64,000 bases of DNA from Blattamonas nauphoetae. Taxonomy: Eukaryota; Preaxostyla; Oxymonadida. The position numbers and the translations under genes were made by a program. The DNA is taken from NCBI GenBank assembly GCA_033064195.1, contig JARBJD010000280.1, forward strand, positions 1 to 64,000. The letters are read 5' to 3'. The number at the start of each line of letters is the position of its first letter. Position 1 is the stretch's first letter. The notes under the pieces are model-generated. The model had not been told where the DNA came from. It saw only the letters and a list, made by a program, of their open reading frames with translations, and ran no database searches. Below are positions 9,537 to 21,100 of the stretch, in pieces.

Positions 9537-12500
9537 TTATTCAATTATAAAATCAGTAGCTTTCAGTCCATGAATGAATGGAGGACATGATTCATTTTCA
9601 AGTACGATTGCCTTCAGATGAATTCCACTGAGACTGAGTTTCTGTTGTTGTATTTTTGCTATCTCAAATCCATTTGTATTCTCTTCGCTCACGATTCTTC
9701 TCGTCTGAAAGTTCAGTGTTGTAGTCACAGTTTTCTCTCCATTAAGACATTTCACATAATCGTCACTTGTGATGTTTGTTTTCTTTAGAGACACTCCTTT
9801 GATCTTACATTTCTCATCGAGAGAGTAACACTTTGGTGCAAGACAGATCATCTGTTCACCTTCCTTTTCAATTGCTAATCCCAACAACTTCTTCTCATCA
9901 TCAACTCCCTTTTCAGGATTGGGGAACCATTCGTATTTGTGAGCATCATAGAATTCTTTGTCAGCAATCACGTGTTCAAATTGTTGATGAATATCAGCAT
10001 TCGGATCTCCACTAATCGCCCAATAAGCAGAGTCAGTATCTCCCTCACAGAAGTGAATCTTGTTCATATCTAGACACTTGTACATGAAATTGTAGATGAA
10101 ATTCAGATACCAGAACTTCGCATTGTCGAGTGTGAATACTGCTTCTTGCAGACATGTCTTGCACGATGCTTTCTCTCTGTCTTCGATCACGATGTAGTTG
10201 TCCTCATTGATCTCTCTTGTCGCTACAAATCCTTTCATCATTTGCTTCAGGTATGTTCTCTTCTCATTGCAGATTGTGATTGAGTTGTATTTCTCAGTGT
10301 TCATTCCATCATATCCGTAACTTCCATTCAGGTTGGTCTTACAGAACTGTTCCTTTCCTTTGTTTCCAACCTTCATTGCTTCTATTCTGTCATTCATAAA
10401 TGAAGTCACAAATGGTTCAAATCCAGCATGTCTCGAGAACACCATCACACTCTTAACGTCGTCCACAATGAAGTGGCAATAGTCGATGAGGAACCACAGA
10501 TAGTATGTCGAAAAGAACATATACTGATCGTGTGTGCTCAAGAGTTGGGTCAGCTTTCTTTGTTTGTCATCAGTCTTCAATCCATGCTTCTTCATCAGTG
10601 AATATGTCTTCTCTCCAATGTTCTCTTCTGTTGTATTGACCACAATGTTTCTGAAGATTGGTGGGAAGTTAATGAAATCATTTATGTACTTCTCGTCGAT
10701 GTGTCCTTTCAGTTCTGCAACGAATTATGTCTTCTGATTCTTGTCCTCGATGATCTTTCGACATTCTTTATCTCCTGTTGCGGTGAATAAGCATCGTCCT
10801 GGCATGTACATTCTGTGTTTGGTATATGGATTGTTCTTGTTCTTGATTGATGAGAAAGCACTTGGGTAGAGAGTTGAAATCAACACCACAGACATGAGTC
10901 ATTTTATGTTCTGTATCAGTGGAGACAACTTTTCCATCTTCATATGTGAAGTGATTGATTGGTGTCACGTCTTTAATGTTCTGTCGATGTTGAACATTCG
11001 ATAGTCCACCAGTCACAGCTGCTCTGAGTTTGTGATATGTTTGCTCGTGTGTCAGAGTCATTGGTAGTGATTTCCAGATGCAATACTTCTTCAGTTGAAT
11101 TCTCAATCGAGTGAGATGCTCGTCCTTGTCTGACTTGTAGGTGTTGCAGTAGTCACAACAGATCTTCACGTTCTCTTTTGAATGTCCTTTCGAATTGTCG
11201 ATTCGATCCAGTGTTGGTCGAACTGCTTGTGAGAAGTGACTCTTGCAGATATAGCACACTCTCTTGCACTGTTGAACGAACCACTCATAGTCTGCTTCAG
11301 TGACATTTTTAGCAGTACTGCGATGAGCTTTCTGGTCTTGATAGATGTACGATGCAACTTTAAACTTCCAGTATTGCTTGGTGATTTTTATTTCTCCAGA
11401 TTGATCCACTCCATTGAAATCATCGTCGATATCAAAGTCTTTGTAGGCACACGCGTATTTGATTGCAGAAGCGTTGGCTGACAATGAGAGATTGTGCAAC
11501 ATGTCTACTTTGTATTGGAAGTTCAGATCAATCAGATTGTCCAATGGTGCAATCATACATTCGACATCTCTGATGTTGTAGAATTTCAGATATTCCCATC
11601 TGTTCTTGAATCCTTGCTTGTTCCAATCATCAAGGTAAAGTTGGTAATCTGTGTCAGACATTTCACTGTTGTTCAGACTCGAATAGAATTCATATTTGGA
11701 AAATGGTTCTTGTTTGCTCAGTACTGTGTCGTAGTCTGATGAATCAAATGATTCGTAAGCAAAGAATGATTTCTGGAGTGTAGTGTTTCCTCCGAAAGCT
11801 TTGACTGCATTATCCAAAGTCATTGGTCCGGTATACGACATCATGTCAATAAAGCGAAGAACCTGTTGTGTCTTCTCATGTCGGATCAATACTTGTTTGT
11901 ACTTCGTTGTGGATCCAAGGAAGCTCACCACTTTCCAATCCTGATCAACGAGATCACGAAAGATGAGATTGATGTCGAATCTGGAACTGTTGAATCCAAT
12001 GACACTGACTTCATTTTGAGAGGGTATTTCTGGATCCTCGTACAGGTTGTCATCCCGTACTGTCTCTGCATATTTGAAGAGTTCTCTGATCCATTGCTTT
12101 ACAAAGTCTTTTCCATCTCGAAGATCAAAGTAGATTGACTTCACTCCTGATTTTGTTTTGATTGCTGATGCAACTGACAAGGGTTTTAGATGTGAAATCA
12201 ATTGAGTATTATCATCAGAGAACAAATTGTCAAGAATGAGATCTTCCATTGTTTCGAAATCGTATGTGATGTAGTATTGTGTTGGTTTGAATTCGTTTTG
12301 TCTTTTGTGTGCCATCAGAAATTCATAAGTTCTATTGTTAAGAATATGTGGAACGTTTGGTCTTGGCGTCTTATCGAGTGAGATCTTCTTCACATGTTTT
12401 CCATCAAGTTCTTTGCACTCTCTGAGATGCTTCTCAAAATCTCTGCTGTAGTTTTTATTCTTCACTTGGAATCCTCTTGATTGACAATACGGACAGAGCT

Positions 12501-13107
12501 TGTATCCAGTGATTTTCTCAGGGTCAACAATAAACATCACATGAACGAGAGTGGCTGTAAGTGGAATCATCAGAATGGGAAGAACTCTTGCATCATCATT
12601 GTCGTTGATGTACGATTGACTGAGGAAGTAACGCTTCTTGTCTTCATCGTATTCATAAATGTGAACTGTGATGTTAAATTCTTGCATGACTGTCTCCATA
12701 TCACATGCAATATCAAATCCAGGATAGTTGCGCAAGTGCTCAGTCAGTTGATGTGGTTTGAGATGGGTCAGCTTCTTATGTACAGCGAACAATCTCTTTG
12801 CTTCACTGTTCCTCATATTGATTGATATTTTCTTACCAGGAACTTCAGGACGTGTGAGGAATGATAGTGCTTGAAAGAAACAGATATTGTACTCAGAATC
12901 GATGTATCGAACATTCCTCGTTTTGATGTGTTCAGTGAGAATTGCATTAGCTTTACCTGCAACTGGAAATCGATAGACTGCAACCAGAATGGAGTGAAAT
13001 GCGATGTACATTGTCTTCGTATCCATCAGTGTTCTCTCTTGAGATTCTTTGATCAGATTGATCGCATATTTTGAGTACTCATTGATGTCTCCTGAACTTC
13101 TGATCAC
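9537..13107 (-). pseudogene. Polinton protein-primed DNA polymerase B; broken
   Basis: From the N-terminal side the region shows: a segment like the OTU-like N-terminal region of Polinton polymerases (NICFFQALSFL, then helix-rich sequence and VHVMFIVD); a zinc-finger pattern (CPYCQSRGF ... HLREC); the exonuclease motif YDFETME; an HNH-like insertion (CYICKSHF ... LDRIDNSKGHSKENV ... CCDYCNTYKSD); the polymerase B motif region with NGSYGYDG; and motif C in the form DTDSAYW. This order fits protein-primed family B polymerases of Polintons. The copy is broken and I treat it as a fossil. The HNH-like insertion between exonuclease and polymerase parts is notable. Confidence 0.85.
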
Positions 13108-13179
13108 TGTCGGAAAACTCTTCGATGTGTTCTCTAATTCTGGTCTGAAGTCATTGTAAGTTGTCTCATCTTTGTCTTT

Positions 13180-13905
13180 TCACTCGATGATCTTTCCAAA
13201 GTCAATACTAATCTTGAATGGATGATCTTTCTCTTTGTCGAACACTGCTTTAATGAAGGTTGTGATTTCTTCAACGTTCTTCAAGTGATTGTGGAAGTAC
13301 AACTGATATGGTTTTCCATTATCCTCAACCTTCTCGACCTCATTCTTTTTGAACTTCCTTCGTGCATTCATGAGACAAGAATTGAATGCTGCTTTGTCTC
13401 GTGGTTCAGCTACTAGTATGCATTCATCAAATCCATCGAATGTCTGCACTTCTCTCTTTTCCATTTGTTCATTTTTCTTTTGAATGATCAAGAGATTCTT
13501 CATCCAATGATCCATCAGCTTCTCTTCAATTGATTTCAGTTTCCACGTCATTTTGAACACTTGCTTTTTCAGTTCATCTTTGTTCACTCTTGGATTTTCT
13601 TTCATGATTTGCATTCTTGCTTTGCTGTCTTCTTCATTCATCATTACATTGTTATTGTGCTCTTCCAGTTTGTGAATAAAATCATCAATCTGATAGTTGG
13701 TTATATTCCTTATCTCTCCTTCAAAATGGAGATCTGGATTCTTGAGCATTGACAGGAGATATGCACGATGATGTTGGTAGTTTCTAATGTTTGGATTATA
13801 TGTTCGATCATAGCCATGTTCATCCTTGAATTCAAAGGTGGTGTTTGGAAATAGTGCTCTTATTTTCGTGATGCTGTCTGTGACAAATTTCAGTGTCGCC
13901 GCCAT
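13180..13905 (-). CDS. Polinton hypothetical protein, 241 residues, helical
   Basis: The frame begins MAATLKFVTDSITKIRALFP. It is strongly charged, with a long Lys/Glu-rich helical middle (KMTWKLKSIEEKLMDHWMK; IIQKKNEQMEKRE). The C-terminus is more globular. No motif is recognised. It lies upstream of the polymerase in the same orientation. The start is supported by TAAATG and a T-rich block. Confidence 0.5.
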   Translation of the reverse strand: MAATLKFVTDSITKIRALFPNTTFEFKDEHGYDRTYNPNIRNYQHHRAYLLSMLKNPDLHFEGEIRNITNYQIDDFIHKLEEHNNNVMMNEEDSKARMQIMKENPRVNKDELKKQVFKMTWKLKSIEEKLMDHWMKNLLIIQKKNEQMEKREVQTFDGFDECILVAEPRDKAAFNSCLMNARRKFKKNEVEKVEDNGKPYQLYFHNHLKNVEEITTFIKAVFDKEKDHPFKISIDFGKIIE

Positions 13906-13928
13906 TTACTACAAATTAAAAAATCCGA
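13906..13928 (-). promoter_or_regulatory. T-rich block plus TAAATG before the 241-residue gene
   Basis: On the minus strand GGATTTTTTAATTTG is followed by TAGTAAATG at the initiator. Confidence 0.6.
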
Positions 13929-13948
13929 AAATAAAAAAAGTTGAGTGT

Positions 13949-14338
13949 TTATTTCTGTTTTCTCTGATGGGGCTTTATCGTTGCCTTTAGCCAGGAATCA
14001 AGTCTAATTCTGAACACTTCACTTCCGCCAATCTCTCGATATGTGAATGGAACCAGAACTTTGGTGTACTCACCCACGAGCTCGCAATTGAATTTCTTTA
14101 ATTCATTTTCCACAAATGATTGAGTGTAGTGTCGACATTTCGTTAAGTGGGGTCTGTTTCCTTGATTCCACAACTTTGGTTTTATTCTCCATTCAACTCC
14201 CTCATGAACATACGTCACCGGCACATTATTTCTGACATACTCAGAGACTAGCGAACAGTTCTCTTCTCTCATTGATTCAATTAATGCTTGTTCTGAACAT
14301 ACTCGACGTCTTTCCTTGTACATTTCAGTTGGATTCAT
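13949..14338 (-). CDS. Polinton protein with two copies of a DNA-binding-like repeat
   Basis: The 129-residue protein has an internal duplication. CSLVSEYVRNNVPVTYVHEG with VEWRIKPKLWNQG matches CELVGEYTKVLVPFTYREIG with EVFRIRLDSWLKA. The pattern (Cys, LxxEYxxxxxPxxY, aromatic strand, W) resembles the short repeats found next to homing-endonuclease and zinc-ribbon modules in large DNA viruses and phages, without the usual zinc cysteines. A DNA-binding role is inference. It is the rightmost gene of the element. Confidence 0.5.
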   Translation of the reverse strand: MNPTEMYKERRRVCSEQALIESMREENCSLVSEYVRNNVPVTYVHEGVEWRIKPKLWNQGNRPHLTKCRHYTQSFVENELKKFNCELVGEYTKVLVPFTYREIGGSEVFRIRLDSWLKATIKPHQRKQK

Positions 14339-14361
14339 TTAATACAAATTAAAAAATTCAA
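14339..14361 (-). promoter_or_regulatory. T-rich block plus TAAATG before the 129-residue gene
   Basis: On the minus strand GAATTTTTTAATTTG is followed by TATTAAATG at the initiator, nearly the same as the site before the 241-residue gene. Confidence 0.6.
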
Positions 14362-14614
14362 AAACAAAATTCATTCGTGATTTTACCATTGGTGATCTTC
14401 CGAGACTTCGATTCTGTCATCGATGGGTTCGATCAGTCATGTTTGATCAGAGAAAGTCCTTCAATGGGACATGATCATCCCTTCTCGTTCCTGACGTCTC
14501 TTTACCGTTTCATTTTGGTGTGTTCCACTTTCTTGTTTCACATTTGTTCTCCTTTCTTTTTCATTTCTTCATTCTCGTTCTCGATCCTTCACTTTTTTCT
14601 TCTCCTCTCGTTCA

Positions 14615-15974
14615 GGTACACTATTATGTCTTATCTTCTGGAATTTCATTCCCGACTCATTCATGGAAGGTTTGCTCTCTTTTTGTTTTCACTATCTCCT
14701 AAAACATCCTTATGTACCGTCTCTGATCGGACCAAACTTGGCCTCACAATTTAGGTACACCGTTGTGTTTTATCGATTGAAAGTATGTTGCACAACCAAC
14801 ACTCCACAGGTATTCTCTTCTTTTTTATTCATCTCTTTATAAAACACATTCGTGGACTCGATCTGTGTGATCATCCCACCTCAGGTACACTATGATGTCT
14901 TATCTCATGAAAGTATGTTTAATCAAGAAATTAGAACAGGTTTGATCTCTTTTTTGTATTATCTCTTTATAAGACACACTATTGTACCAGAATTTTCACT
15001 TCACTTTTGTCATTCTCTTTTCTGGTACAACACTTCACTTTATCCTCTCATTTTCACTTCATTGTCAGTTTTTTCTCATTGTCTCTCACTTTTTTACAAA
15101 ATTAAAATTTAAAATGACGTGAACAAAATTTTGATCCTCATCTTTGCTCGAAAAACTTCGTGATTCATCGGTAAAATTGTATGCGTTGGTACACCACTTT
15201 GTTTTACTTTGATTCAACTTTCATTTCACCTTTTACACTTCACCACTCTTCGATTTGTACTCTTCATTTTTCTAAAACACAACGGTGTACCAACAAAACG
15301 TGATCTGAAGTGATCAACCAGATCAGGTACACCACTTCACCTTATCGTTTCATTTCACAACTATTTGATTTCAATTCTCTTTTTTATCAAAACAAGGTAG
15401 AACACAGAACTAAAAATGTTTGATCGTCAAGATTAAAACGAACTGTAAGATCTGGTACATGAATGTGTTTTATCACGTCAAACCTTGTTTCACTTCACAA
15501 TTATGATCTCTTTATTGACACTTTTGCTCTAATCTTTCATAAAACACACTGGTGTACCAACGAGACTCAATCTGAAATGATCGGTGAGATCTGGTACATG
15601 AATGTGTTTTATCGTTTAGTTTTCACTTCACTCACTCTTAATTCCTCTTGTTTTCTGAAATTTTGTTGAACGCGTTCATAAGGTGAAGTGGTGTACCAAC
15701 GAAGTGAGAAAAACAATGATTGGAGAGATCTGGTACGTCACTTCACTTTATCGTTGCTACCATTGTTTCACTTCACACTTTTACTCTAATTAGAAACATT
15801 TTTGATGAACGCGTTCATAAAGTGAAGTGGTGTACCAATGAAATGCGAAAACAAAGATCGTTCAGATCTGGTACGAGATTTTGTTTTATCGTTTAGTTTT
15901 CACTTCACTCACATTTTAGGACTCTAATTTTGTGAAATTTTGCCAAACTCTTTCATAAAACTCAATACTTGCCC
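14615..15974. repeat. Array of palindromic repeats with GGTAC-ended arms
   Basis: About ten forward arms related to GGTACACCACTTCACTTTAT alternate with about eight reverse-complement arms related to ATAAAGTGAAGTGGTGTACC. Forward arms start at 14615, 14754, 14884, 15024, 15188, 15326, 15454, 15593, 15732 and 15870. Clear inverse arms lie at 14969-14988, 15272-15291, 15539-15558, 15678-15697, 15817-15836 and 15955-15974. The repeat period is about 140 bp. Each unit can fold as a stem of about 20 bp around a T-rich loop, and many units are separated by a short spacer ending in GATCT. No coding potential is seen. It follows the last Polinton gene directly, so it may be part of the element or a satellite expanded beside it. 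Confidence 0.85.
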
Positions 15975-17306
15975 ACAATTTTCACTTTTTCCATTTCACC
16001 ATTCACTATCATACTTGCTCACTTCATTGAACCTTGTTTCACTCTCTTTTGATCTAATTAGGAGATAAAAACTCTGAAAAATGTGCTATTGTGATGTGCA
16101 AAAGAGAACGAAACGACTGAAAAATGACGCGTGAAATGGACAGAATGAAAGGCAATAACGTTGAAGTGAAATGAGAAACAGGGGAGGTGAAATGAGTGAT
16201 TGAAGGGGTTGAAGTGGTGATACAACAAACAAACAAGATCAAAAGTTGGAACGTGGAAAGACGAAAAACCAACATTATGAAAAACTAGTCGTCAAAAGTG
16301 ACGGAAATTTTGAGTAAAGCTTTGTCAGACAGCGAGAAAGGAAGGGTGATATGTGAAAATCGGGGCAAAAATCGATTTGAGGAAACAAAGTGTGAAAATG
16401 TGGTGCAAAAAGGTCCGTCCAAAAAAGACGACTATGAAGGTGAGGTGGTCAGAAACATAGGAAAAGCGTCGGAAGGACGCAAATGTGAAGAAAACGAAAA
16501 ATCTAACGCAAAAACGAAAACTGACGAAAAAGTGGTGAAAGATGAGGTGCAAAAGTGAACGTTCGAAGAGCCGCCAAAAGGCGACTCCGAGCGAAATGAA
16601 GTGTAAAAACGGAAATAGGAGGGAAAAGCGATCCTAAAAAGTGAAGTCCTGAAAGCGCATACATTTTTTTTAAAATTCGGAGAAACTCGAAAAATGGAAT
16701 ATGGGTTGATCAAGAAAAATCCCGATCCGGCCTTAATCAAACCAAAAATTCCAAAAGTGTTTTTTATCGCGAATTTCACCTTTCAAAATCGATTTTGTAA
16801 TTTTAGAAGGTGTTTGAGGTGTATTAGAGCCATATAGCAGTCGTTTTAAGCACGTTCTGAAAATCGACTTTTGGTCACTTTTTAGACCACAGTTCGGTAC
16901 GTAGCTCCACGAATTCTCAACCGATTTTCATCGGGATTGTTTTGATCGACGACTCGCATCGTCCCCGACATTTTAGAATTTTTTTCGATTTTTTTCGAAG
17001 TGGTTCTAAAGTTGGATTCACTGTGTTCGAGTTCAAAAGTGAAAAAACATCGAAAAAAGTGACAACATTTTTGGATTATGACAAAAAGTTGCTTCAAAAT
17101 TGACGCTTAAAATGAGGTCGAAATATTGGACATATTTTTGGAATTTAGGTCAAATATTGGCATCATTGAAATGTCCCAAATTCCTTTTAATACAAGATTT
17201 AGAAATGGTCAATCGGAATTGACTTTTCGTTTCTGATTTCAACGACTATTTCAATCTGGTTCCCAAATCGTCTACTATACTACTTTTGAACAATTGTGGA
17301 GTGCCA
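15975..17306. other. AT-rich non-coding flank
   Basis: This holds only short frames (for example 16298-16558 plus, Lys/Glu-rich, no motif) and A- or T-rich runs. I see no gene. It may belong to the right end of the Polinton or to older repeat DNA. Confidence 0.5.
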
Positions 17307-17331
17307 CTGACCGGCACTTTTGGCCGGTCAG
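17307..17331. repeat. Hairpin, CTGACCGGC stem; terminal-motif family
   Basis: CTGACCGGC, loop ACTTTTG, GCCGGTCAG forms a perfect 9-bp stem. The hairpin and its outer flank (GTGCCACTGACC ... GTCAG ... AGTTTT) match, in reverse orientation, the hairpin at 61384-61409 and its flank, and more loosely the one at 63311-63366. AT-rich DNA ends here and host-like composition resumes, so it may mark an element end. Confidence 0.6.
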
Positions 17332-18139
17332 CCATGCCTAGTTTTATTGAGTTGATTTGAATTACTTCATCCGAAATCTTCATACTCAGTGTGATTCATC
17401 AAACTGATGTGACGGTGAGAATCACAATAGTCAAAGAATGGGGAGGATCTCAAATTGTGGCTCAACGAATTCCACCGCAAATTGACCGAGCTATCCCCAT
17501 ACCAAGTTTTCGTATGCTTCCCTCGATCGAGAAAAGTTGAGAAAACAGTCATCACAATCGAGAAATGTGATGGATGTTCCGAAACAAAAGCGTGTCCGAG
17601 ATTCATGAAATGAGTCAACAGAAGCGAATGTCCACGAAGAATCATTCATCCATCCAACTGTTGCAGTCGATAGATCGAGAACAGACTGGAGGAAATCAGT
17701 TCTTCACAAAAGAAAAGAATGTTTCTGCAAACGGGTCAAATCGAGGAAGAGCGAGGTGGACGACCAAGCGAGATATCACAATCAAGAATCCAACCAACAA
17801 ACTGTTGGAGTGTCGGAATATCCCAAATGATGACAAGTGAGATGGATGTCATGATCAGACGAAAGAAAGAGAAACGAAGAGAGTGTTCTGAGAGATGAAA
17901 GAATCATCAGTTGTCGAGAGCGAGTTGTGTTTCGAAGATGACATGATCAAACAAAGGGAAATACGAGAACACACCCGATCAGAGACGACAATGACAAATG
18001 AAGAGAATGATGTGATGTGGGATATAGATGAATGTGAAGTGAGTGAGTGAATGACTGAGAAACTGAATGGTCGTGGAGAAGAGTCGGAGACCGAAAGAAA
18101 TGAACCAGGTGAGAAGTCACACACGAGACGAGTTGCATC
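17332..18139. other. Intergenic region with possible decayed coding stretch
   Basis: Host-like composition. Plus-strand stretches around 17380-17600 read plausibly in two frames (for example VEKTVITIEKCDGCSETKA) but do not form a supported gene. 17854-18100 is A/G-rich and empty as far as I can see. Confidence 0.3.
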
Positions 18140-21100
18140 TCATTTATCGATCTTGACGTGTGCATCTACTGCATTTTTGGGAAGTCCATTCTTCTTTCCT
18201 TCTCCAAACACTTCCAAAAGACTCTTCTTAACATCATCCAGCGAAGGTCGGTCGTCGGGTCGGAACGAGAGGCAGCGAGTCAAAAGATCAACAAGTTCCG
18301 AATTCTCGATGTTCTCCATTTTTGGAACAATCCCAGTCCCAATCTGTCGCTGCGCGTTCACCGCATCATGTTCTCGGAAAGGCACTTGGCCTGTCTCAAT
18401 CTCCCACAGCACAAGGCCGAGCCGAAAAACCAACACTTTCTTCTCATCCACGTCTGTCTCCTTATTCACCGTTTCAGGCGCCGACCATCTCTTCGACTCT
18501 TCCGCTTCCTCACGAGCCTTCGACACAATCGATGTTTGATTCGGAAGTCCGTGTTGGTCTTCACCAGGCATCTGCAACGACGGCGACTTCAGTTGCACCC
18601 AAGTTCGTTCACTCGGGTCAATCAGAACCCAATGAGACGTCAGACACGCAGACAGTTGAGATGTCGAGTTCATCCGAGCTGCGTTCTGAAGACCACACAC
18701 AATCGACTCCATCATCCCTTTCTTGTTCACTTCTCGATCTGTCGTGTGCAGTCGGTCGTACAGTGTCTCGTATTTTTGGAGTGTTCTCGTCTCAGCAACT
18801 CCATCCCCTGTTCCAATCACTGGAATCCCAGATTGGCTCACATCTGCATCGTTCCCTCCGCGACTCGCTTGCCCTTCTTTCGTTGGTGGACCAAATGATT
18901 GATCCATTCCAGTCACAAGCTCCCCAATCGGTTGTGTGGATCCATCTCCAACCATCCCACCGAATCCATCCTCGTCAATCTTCACCTCAATCTGCTCATC
19001 CATCTCAGATAGTGGCTGCTGTTTCTCATCTCCTCCATTCCCACGACGACGACGACGAATGCAGACAATCACAATCAGCACGAGGAGCAGCACACAAACA
19101 ACAACCACAACAGGAATCCACCATTTCATGTTGTCTTTCATCGCTTGAGCAAATCGATCAGAACTGTTCGCTTGGATCACAAACCAGTCAGAAGTGTGAA
19201 CAGCATTCCCGAAAACAAGACGACCTCGCCATTCCAGAGACTTCGAGAATGTGGGCAACGAAGACTCAGAAAGCGAGAGAACAATCTCGTTCTCAGAGAA
19301 CGAAGTCGTCGAGTTCACATTCAGTTCGAACGAGCGAGGCTGGCCCTCTCTTCCATCTTTCAACTTCTCAAACACTTCCAATCTCAGGCCACAAGGAATC
19401 AGTGTCGATCCAACGATTGTGATCGCGAATGTCTTCGTCTTTGAAGTGAACAAACTTGTGCATGATTTCGGAATCAGTGAGGGAACGAAGAACGACGAAC
19501 TGGTGATCGATTCCTTTCCAGACAGAATGCAGCTTTCACCCGCAATCCACGCTGAACGATCGTCTCCTGTTCCATCGCCTCCATTCAGACTCCCAATTTC
19601 GATGAGTCCATCGTCCGAGCAAATGATGTTTCGGCGAAGCGAAGCGAAAGAAGGCAGATTCGGGGAATTATCGTGGAAAGAACTTGATTCCACCTTCAAA
19701 AATCCGTTCTTCATGTTCACTGCTCCAAAGGAGAGGTTCGCTAGAACTGTGAAAATAATCGAAGTGTCGCAGTTGTCCAGCTGAAGAATCCCACTCGTCC
19801 ATGAACAGATCTCGTCAGACAAATCATTGTTCGACGAAGGTGATGATTGGGGTCCAACGAATGATCCTTCTTTCAGCGTCAAGTTCGAGTTCGAAGCGAA
19901 GAGGAGCACAAACGAAGGAGAGAGCGAGTCAATCACAATGTCAACATCCCGAATCTCAAGTGTCGATGACGACACGACAATCATCCCACTTTCCACGGAC
20001 TCACAAGCAGACAACGGAATTCGAAGCGTCGGTTCAACATTTCCCAAATTCGACAGAAGCGCAACCATCCCATTCGAAATCTGAATCGGACATCCAAGTG
20101 TCGCTGAGTGAACAATCCCAACTGTCGGCATCCAAACTCCAATCGCACAAACAATCTCCCAAGCAACTTCCACAGACGAGCAAGGACGAGACAATTCTCC
20201 ACAAAACCGGCTTGTCTCTCCTGTCCGCCCATCCACATGCAGAACAAGAGGATCTGGCTTCTTTGGTGTTGTGAAGGTCAGCGCGTTTGTTATGAGGATG
20301 ACCGAATCTGGAATCGTTGAAACGATTGATTGGATGGCGAAGGGAGTGTCGAATGCGAGGCTGTCAGACCATCCAATCGCGAGTTCGTCAGAAACAGCTG
20401 ATGTTTCGGACTCAGCTGTGATGACAAACGAGAAGCCAGATGTGAGTGTCACTGTATATTTCCCAATGAAGCCGTTTCCAGACAAGTGGAGGCGGATGAA
20501 TGTGTTGATTGAGTTGTGTGTGAGCAAGACGTTTCCAAACGACGAAAGCACAGGAACGTCGAAGACACGTTGGGACGGAATTGAGACTTCCATGTTCGAA
20601 CTCGACATCGAAGCAATTTCGTAGCGATGACCATACTGCAGCGCAGACTCCCAGCTTACAGAGTGTGTCATCACTCCTTCCGTCGCATCGCACGACGAGA
20701 AAGAGATCGACAACGGGATCGGCACTTTCGAAGCATCATCAACATCGATCACTGAAGCCACGAATGTGTCTGCAACAATTCGAGCAACATTTACAACAAT
20801 CGAAACACAATCAAGCAAAGCGCCTGTCAGAGAAACTCCACCAACTCCAGTCAAAGTCGGTCCGAGAGGCGTTTTCAGCGTCACTCCAGAACACAACAGA
20901 TGATCAGCTGTTCCAGAAGACGAGTCAATCAGCGATGTCAGCGTGTATGTCTTGTTGAACTTGAACGCGCTTGTCGTCGAAACAATAATCCAGTCCGATC
21001 TCCATTCCGATGATTCTGACAACGATATCACAAATGTTCCACCACTTTCAGAGAATGACGCAGTGAAGGATCCTGACGCTGGCAAATGTGATCCAGACAG

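Larger units (their letters stand above)
3971..14338. mobile_element. Polinton (Maverick), coding core; fossil copy
   Basis: The block holds the diagnostic Polinton set: a protein-primed family B DNA polymerase, a retroviral-type integrase with rve fold, an FtsK/HerA-like packaging ATPase, and several small virion-type genes. All are on the minus strand except the ATPase. It is visibly AT-richer than the host genes around it, and no introns are needed to read it. Most reading frames remain open, which suggests a fairly young insertion, but polymerase and integrase are broken (about two or three breaks in total). I could not find matching terminal inverted repeats. The left limit is near the 19-bp repeat and the right limit may be as far as the hairpin at 17.3 kb. 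No adenovirus-type protease and no obvious full-length double-jelly-roll capsid gene were recognised. Confidence 0.85.

Noticed and set aside
16298-16558. 86-codon plus-strand ORF in the AT-rich flank
   Set aside because: Lys/Glu-rich with no motif, opposite an equally long minus-strand ORF. Composition explains the open frame.
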